Below are positions 61,580 through 64,000 of a stretch of 64,000 nucleotides of DNA, piece by piece. Both the position numbers and the translations under genes were made by a program. Every line of letters begins with the position of its first letter. The stretch's first letter is position 1. Where the stretch lies: positions 1,116,001-1,180,000 of the forward strand of contig NZ_JACIJO010000001.1 of assembly GCF_014206875.1 (NCBI RefSeq), in the 5' to 3' direction. The DNA comes from Algoriphagus iocasae. GTDB lineage: Bacteria; Bacteroidota; Bacteroidia; Cytophagales; Cyclobacteriaceae. Below the pieces are notes generated by a model, which ran no database searches, had not been told where the DNA came from, and saw only the letters and a program-made list of their open reading frames with translations.

Positions 61580-61998
61580 GAGCTAGTTACACGTCAAGGA
61601 TCAGAGAGAAAAAACTATCGGAACAGATAGCTTATATGAAGACGAAATTTCCGCAATTTGCGACCAAGTTTACCTCTCCAAGCTCTATGAAAATGGAAGG
61701 AGCTCTGCGGCCCAGTGCCCGAAGTTGTTTATATGAATTTGTCTTAAAATATAAGCTTTCAGACATGCCAAACATAACCATCGTTTCACCAAAATTGGAA
61801 CTGAATGCAAATGGGGAAAAGGTACCTCATTTGTATTCATCTGGGAATCTATGTTTATATAGACCGAAATATAATGAGTTCAAGAAATCTGATTTTTTGG
61901 CGGATACAATTATTCCCTGGACGGCCTTGTGGTTATATTACTATGAGCTATGGCACACAACTGGTGATTGGCTGGGAGGCGGTGAGCATCCGAATTGA
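61576..61998 (+). CDS. E2-like protein of type II-short CBASS
   Basis: A 140-residue E2-type conjugation protein. The likely catalytic Cys93 lies in the conserved HLYSSGNLCLYRPKYNEF. The following IIPWTALWLYYYELWHTTGD and WLGGGEHP ending are marks of CBASS E2 proteins. No E1 (Cap2 fusion) or JAB peptidase (Cap3) gene follows, so this is the short type II arrangement: CD-NTase plus E2. It would attach the CD-NTase to a target through its C-terminus. Start overlaps the CD-NTase stop by 4 bases. Confidence 0.82.
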   Translation: MRASYTSRIREKKLSEQIAYMKTKFPQFATKFTSPSSMKMEGALRPSARSCLYEFVLKYKLSDMPNITIVSPKLELNANGEKVPHLYSSGNLCLYRPKYNEFKKSDFLADTIIPWTALWLYYYELWHTTGDWLGGGEHPN

Positions 61999-62087
61999 AA
62001 TGAAAAAAAAGCAGATTACACCCCGAGTTCTATTTGCCCCACTCGGGAGACAACCATTTGTCGCTCATTAGCTTGCTTTTAAGCAAC

Positions 62088-62891
62088 CTATTTAATAAGT
62101 TGAATAAATTCGGAAGCATATTTTTCTGCTAATTCACGACTGTTTTCGACGCTAACAGTCTCCCTATTCCAATTGGCTTTTGTTGTCCAGTTATAAGAAC
62201 CATGAATAACCGTTTTTAAGTCGATAATACAGAATTTGTGATGCATTATATTTTCATATTTCCCACTTTTTGGAACTCTTTTAGCTTCAAAATATTTTTC
62301 AAACTCAAACCCGTATTTTGAGTTTATTTCATCATCTAAGACTACAATGCGGACACTGACCCCTTCAAGTTTTTTGTTATAAATCTCCCTCATAAGGGTT
62401 TTGTTGGTGAACCAAGCAACCGCTATCCAGATTGAGAATTTGGCGTTTTGGATTTGTTCGACAATTTGTGCTTCGATGTCTTCAAAATGTACTTCAACCT
62501 CAATGTTATCCGGTAAGTCGGCACCTATTATTTTGTATTGTCCATTAAATTCATCAAGTCTATAGCCATCTTGTTGCAAGAGTGGATTAATTTGTTCAAC
62601 AGCTTTTGCGATATCCTTACTTGTATCCCCCGCAAAATGTCTTGGATCAAAGATCATTTGCATTAGTGCTACCATTTCCTTTCTTCCATTTATTTCAATG
62701 AGTTTCTCCAAAACATAAGCGTTTCGACTAAGACCATTTGGCATTCCTCCATCTCTGTACTTATAAACATCTTTAAAACCAATCCGGTTAAAGAGTTTTA
62801 AAATTTCTGGGCCTGTAAGATAAGGCGTCAACTGGTTATCCCCCGAAATAAATTCCTTTATGCTATCTATTGTTAACTCTGATAATTTCAT
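62088..62891 (-). CDS. PLD-family nuclease with AbiJ-like N-terminal domain
   Basis: A 267-residue protein. The C-terminal half is a phospholipase D-type nuclease with one HKD motif, MHHKFCIID (His217, Lys219, Asp224), followed by GSYNWT. It would act as a dimer. The N-terminal ~90 residues (YLTGPEILKLFNRIGFKDVY, MIFDPRHF) resemble the AbiJ N-terminal domain found on defence nucleases. The gene is convergent with the CBASS operon. A DNA- or tRNA-cleaving abortive-infection role is the most likely reading. Confidence 0.8.
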   Translation of the reverse strand: MKLSELTIDSIKEFISGDNQLTPYLTGPEILKLFNRIGFKDVYKYRDGGMPNGLSRNAYVLEKLIEINGRKEMVALMQMIFDPRHFAGDTSKDIAKAVEQINPLLQQDGYRLDEFNGQYKIIGADLPDNIEVEVHFEDIEAQIVEQIQNAKFSIWIAVAWFTNKTLMREIYNKKLEGVSVRIVVLDDEINSKYGFEFEKYFEAKRVPKSGKYENIMHHKFCIIDLKTVIHGSYNWTTKANWNRETVSVENSRELAEKYASEFIQLIK

Positions 62892-62989
62892 TAATTATTT
62901 GGATGATTTTTGTTTATGCTAAAATAGCAACTATCCACCAATAGAATGTATAGACAAACTGCAATTCCCTTTTAAATCTGAGACATACC

Positions 62990-63059
62990 GCCACTCACCG
63001 CCAAGTAATTCCTCTCACTGCCACTTAGTTATACCTCCTCCCTTTTTGAAACACCTTTG
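62990..63059 (+). promoter_or_regulatory. Phased GCCAN array C and promoter, upstream of traE
   Basis: Boxes start at 62990 (GCCAC), 63000 (GCCAA), 63010 (TCCTC, degenerate) and 63020 (GCCAC), 10 bp apart. The -7-like CACCTTTG is at 63052-63059 with TTTG beginning 36 bp after the last box. The traE start is 55 bp downstream. A GC-rich hairpin (CCCGCAAGGCGCGGG at about 63070-63084) follows in the leader. Confidence 0.6.
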
Positions 63060-63113
63060 TCCCGAAAGCCCGCAAGGCGCGGGTCGAAAGCAACAAATTA
63101 AAGTGTTTCAATT

Positions 63114-63422
63114 ATGGAAAAACAAAGCAAAAAAGCGCTTTTGGCAGCGGTAGCAGTGCTGTCAGGCTTTAGTGCGCTTGCCCAGCAGGGCAACGGTTCG
63201 GCCGGGATCAATGAAGCCACCCAAATGGTAACATCCTATTTCGATCCGGCCACACAGCTTATCTACGCCATTGGTGCGGTCGTTGGGTTAATCGGTGGTG
63301 TTAAGGTGTACAACAAGTTCAGCAGCGGAGATCCCGACACGAGCAAGACGGCGGCTTCGTGGTTTGGAGCCTGTATTTTTCTCATTGTTGCGGCTACCAT
63401 CCTGCGTTCATTCTTCCTTTAA
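63114..63422 (+). CDS. traE: Conjugal transfer protein TraE (DUF4134)
   Basis: A 102-residue protein with signal peptide ending LAQQGN and two membrane segments (LIYAIGAVVGLIGGVKVYNK, FGACIFLIVAATILRSFF). The DUF4134 family equals TraE of CTnDOT, a VirB2/VirB3-like membrane subunit of the mating channel. The signal-cleaved, two-TM form resembles a pilin. It starts the second tra segment after the cargo, behind its own GCCAN promoter. Confidence 0.9.
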   Translation: MEKQSKKALLAAVAVLSGFSALAQQGNGSAGINEATQMVTSYFDPATQLIYAIGAVVGLIGGVKVYNKFSSGDPDTSKTAASWFGACIFLIVAATILRSFFL

Positions 63423-63433
63423 TCCCTTGCCTT

Positions 63434-63766
63434 ATGAGTACTTACAACATCAATAAGGGCATTGGGAGAACAGTAGAGTTTAAGGGATTGAAGGCTCAGT
63501 ACCTGTTCATCTTTGCCGGTGGACTGCTCGGCATACTTATCCTGGTGATGATCCTGTACATGGCGGGCGTAAACTCTTATATCTGCCTGTTTCTTGGAGC
63601 GGGCGGTGCTTCGCTGATCGTGTGGCAGACCTTTTTACTGAACAGAAAATATGGCGAACACGGACTGATGAAGATAGCAGCCAACAAACGGCATCCCCGA
63701 TACATCGTCTGCCGCAAGCCTGTACGCCGCTATTTAAAGTTTCCCCTTAAATCCGGTGCCGTATGA
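63434..63766 (+). CDS. traF: Conjugal transfer protein TraF (DUF4133)
   Basis: A 110-residue protein from the ATG at 63434 (the frame opens at 63359). Two membrane segments (YLFIFAGGLLGILILVMILY, NSYICLFLGAGGASLIVWQT) follow a basic N-terminus, as in DUF4133/TraF, a VirB3-like partner of the TraG ATPase. Its stop overlaps the TraG start. Confidence 0.88.
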   Translation: MSTYNINKGIGRTVEFKGLKAQYLFIFAGGLLGILILVMILYMAGVNSYICLFLGAGGASLIVWQTFLLNRKYGEHGLMKIAANKRHPRYIVCRKPVRRYLKFPLKSGAV

Positions 63767-64000
63767 GAAATGTAGCAAAGACCTCCACACTGGAAAGCAA
63801 GTTCCCTTTACTGGCAGTAGAGAATAATTGCATCCTTTCAAAGGATGCGGATATCACTGCCTGTTTTGAGGTGCGATTGCCGGAATTGTTTACCGTAGCT
63901 TCTGCGGAATACGAGGCCGTTCATTCCACCTGGCACAAGGCCATCAAGACCTTATCGGATTTTACAGTCGTTCACAAACAGGACTGGTACATCAAGGAAA
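63763..64000 (+). CDS. traG: Conjugal transfer ATPase TraG (VirB4-like), 5' part
   Basis: The first 79 codons of a large VirB4-type ATPase. They read MRNVAKTSTLESKFPLLAVE and continue ILSKDADITACFEVRLPELF, matching the N-terminal substrate and assembly domain of CTn TraG proteins. It overlaps traF by 4 bases. Walker motifs lie beyond the window. Confidence 0.88.
   Translation, partial: MRNVAKTSTLESKFPLLAVENNCILSKDADITACFEVRLPELFTVASAEYEAVHSTWHKAIKTLSDFTVVHKQDWYIKE

Larger units (their letters stand above)
5877..64000 (+). mobile_element. CTnDOT-class integrative conjugative element with metal-resistance and defence cargo (right end outside window)
   Basis: The backbone holds rteC-like genes, an Xis-like HTH gene, topB, mobA/B/C and traA, B, D, E, F, G in the family's usual order. 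Cargo is inserted between topB and DUF1896 (AbiE) and between the traD-like gene and traE (27.2-63.0 kb: metal resistance, CBASS). The left boundary is placed near the candidate att core. The element's own integrase and the remaining tra genes (H to Q) must lie beyond 64000. The truncated integrase at 53902 is a relic, not the driver. Confidence 0.85.

Overview
The window is from a Bacteroidota chromosome. TAnnTTTG-type promoters, HYC_CC_PP proteins, DUF3347/DUF2911 proteins and a CTnDOT-style transfer system all point that way. The first gene families fit a Cytophagales-like marine or soil bacterium, but the species cannot be told from this sequence.

Layout. (1) 1-5.9 kb looks like ordinary chromosome: the end of an HAE1 RND pump, a sodium:alanine symporter, a PQQ-type sugar dehydrogenase lipoprotein and a probable ~195-nt structured RNA with its own promoter and terminator. 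(2) From about 5.9 kb to the end of the window lies one integrative conjugative element of the CTnDOT class, whose right end, integrase and remaining tra genes are outside. Its backbone here is rteC-like, a small Xis-like HTH gene, DUF3945, topB (the equivalent of CTnDOT exc), DUF1896, a giant methylase/helicase, a second rteC, mobC/mobB/mobA, a probable oriT, and traA/traB/traD-like. After a 36-kb cargo insertion it resumes with traE, traF and traG. A type IV AbiEi/AbiEii toxin-antitoxin pair sits between topB and DUF1896. (3) 27.2-57.1 kb is heavy-metal cargo: IS110 and DUF3987 wreckage, a DtxR-like repressor, a CxxC-AraC regulator, a CusA/CusC/CusB efflux system, periplasmic metal-handling proteins, a CopA multicopper oxidase fused to a barrel, a CPH-type copper ATPase, and an ArsR-regulated merTP block. 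A 619-bp near-identical direct repeat (29340-29958 and 56439-57057) brackets most of it. A broken rteC and a truncated integrase at 53.5-54.6 kb are relics of a second element. (4) 57.5-62.9 kb is a defence block: a CBASS operon (DUF2188, 2TM-S-NUDIX effector, CD-NTase, E2-like protein), a divergent three-gene unit (sigma-like factor, small protein, ImmA/IrrE protease), and a PLD-family nuclease.

Two observations seem most novel. First, four intergenic sites (7508, 13116, 24901, 62990) share an array of GCCAN boxes spaced exactly 10 bp. In each, the last box starts 36 bp before the TTTG of a degenerate -7 element, upstream of a different backbone operon. This looks like the operator of an activator coordinating excision and transfer. 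Second, the CBASS operon is paired with a sigma/unknown/protease module instead of the known CapH/CapP pair, and its NUDIX effector has a split Nudix box.

All functions are read from sequence motifs and remembered family features; no database search was run.
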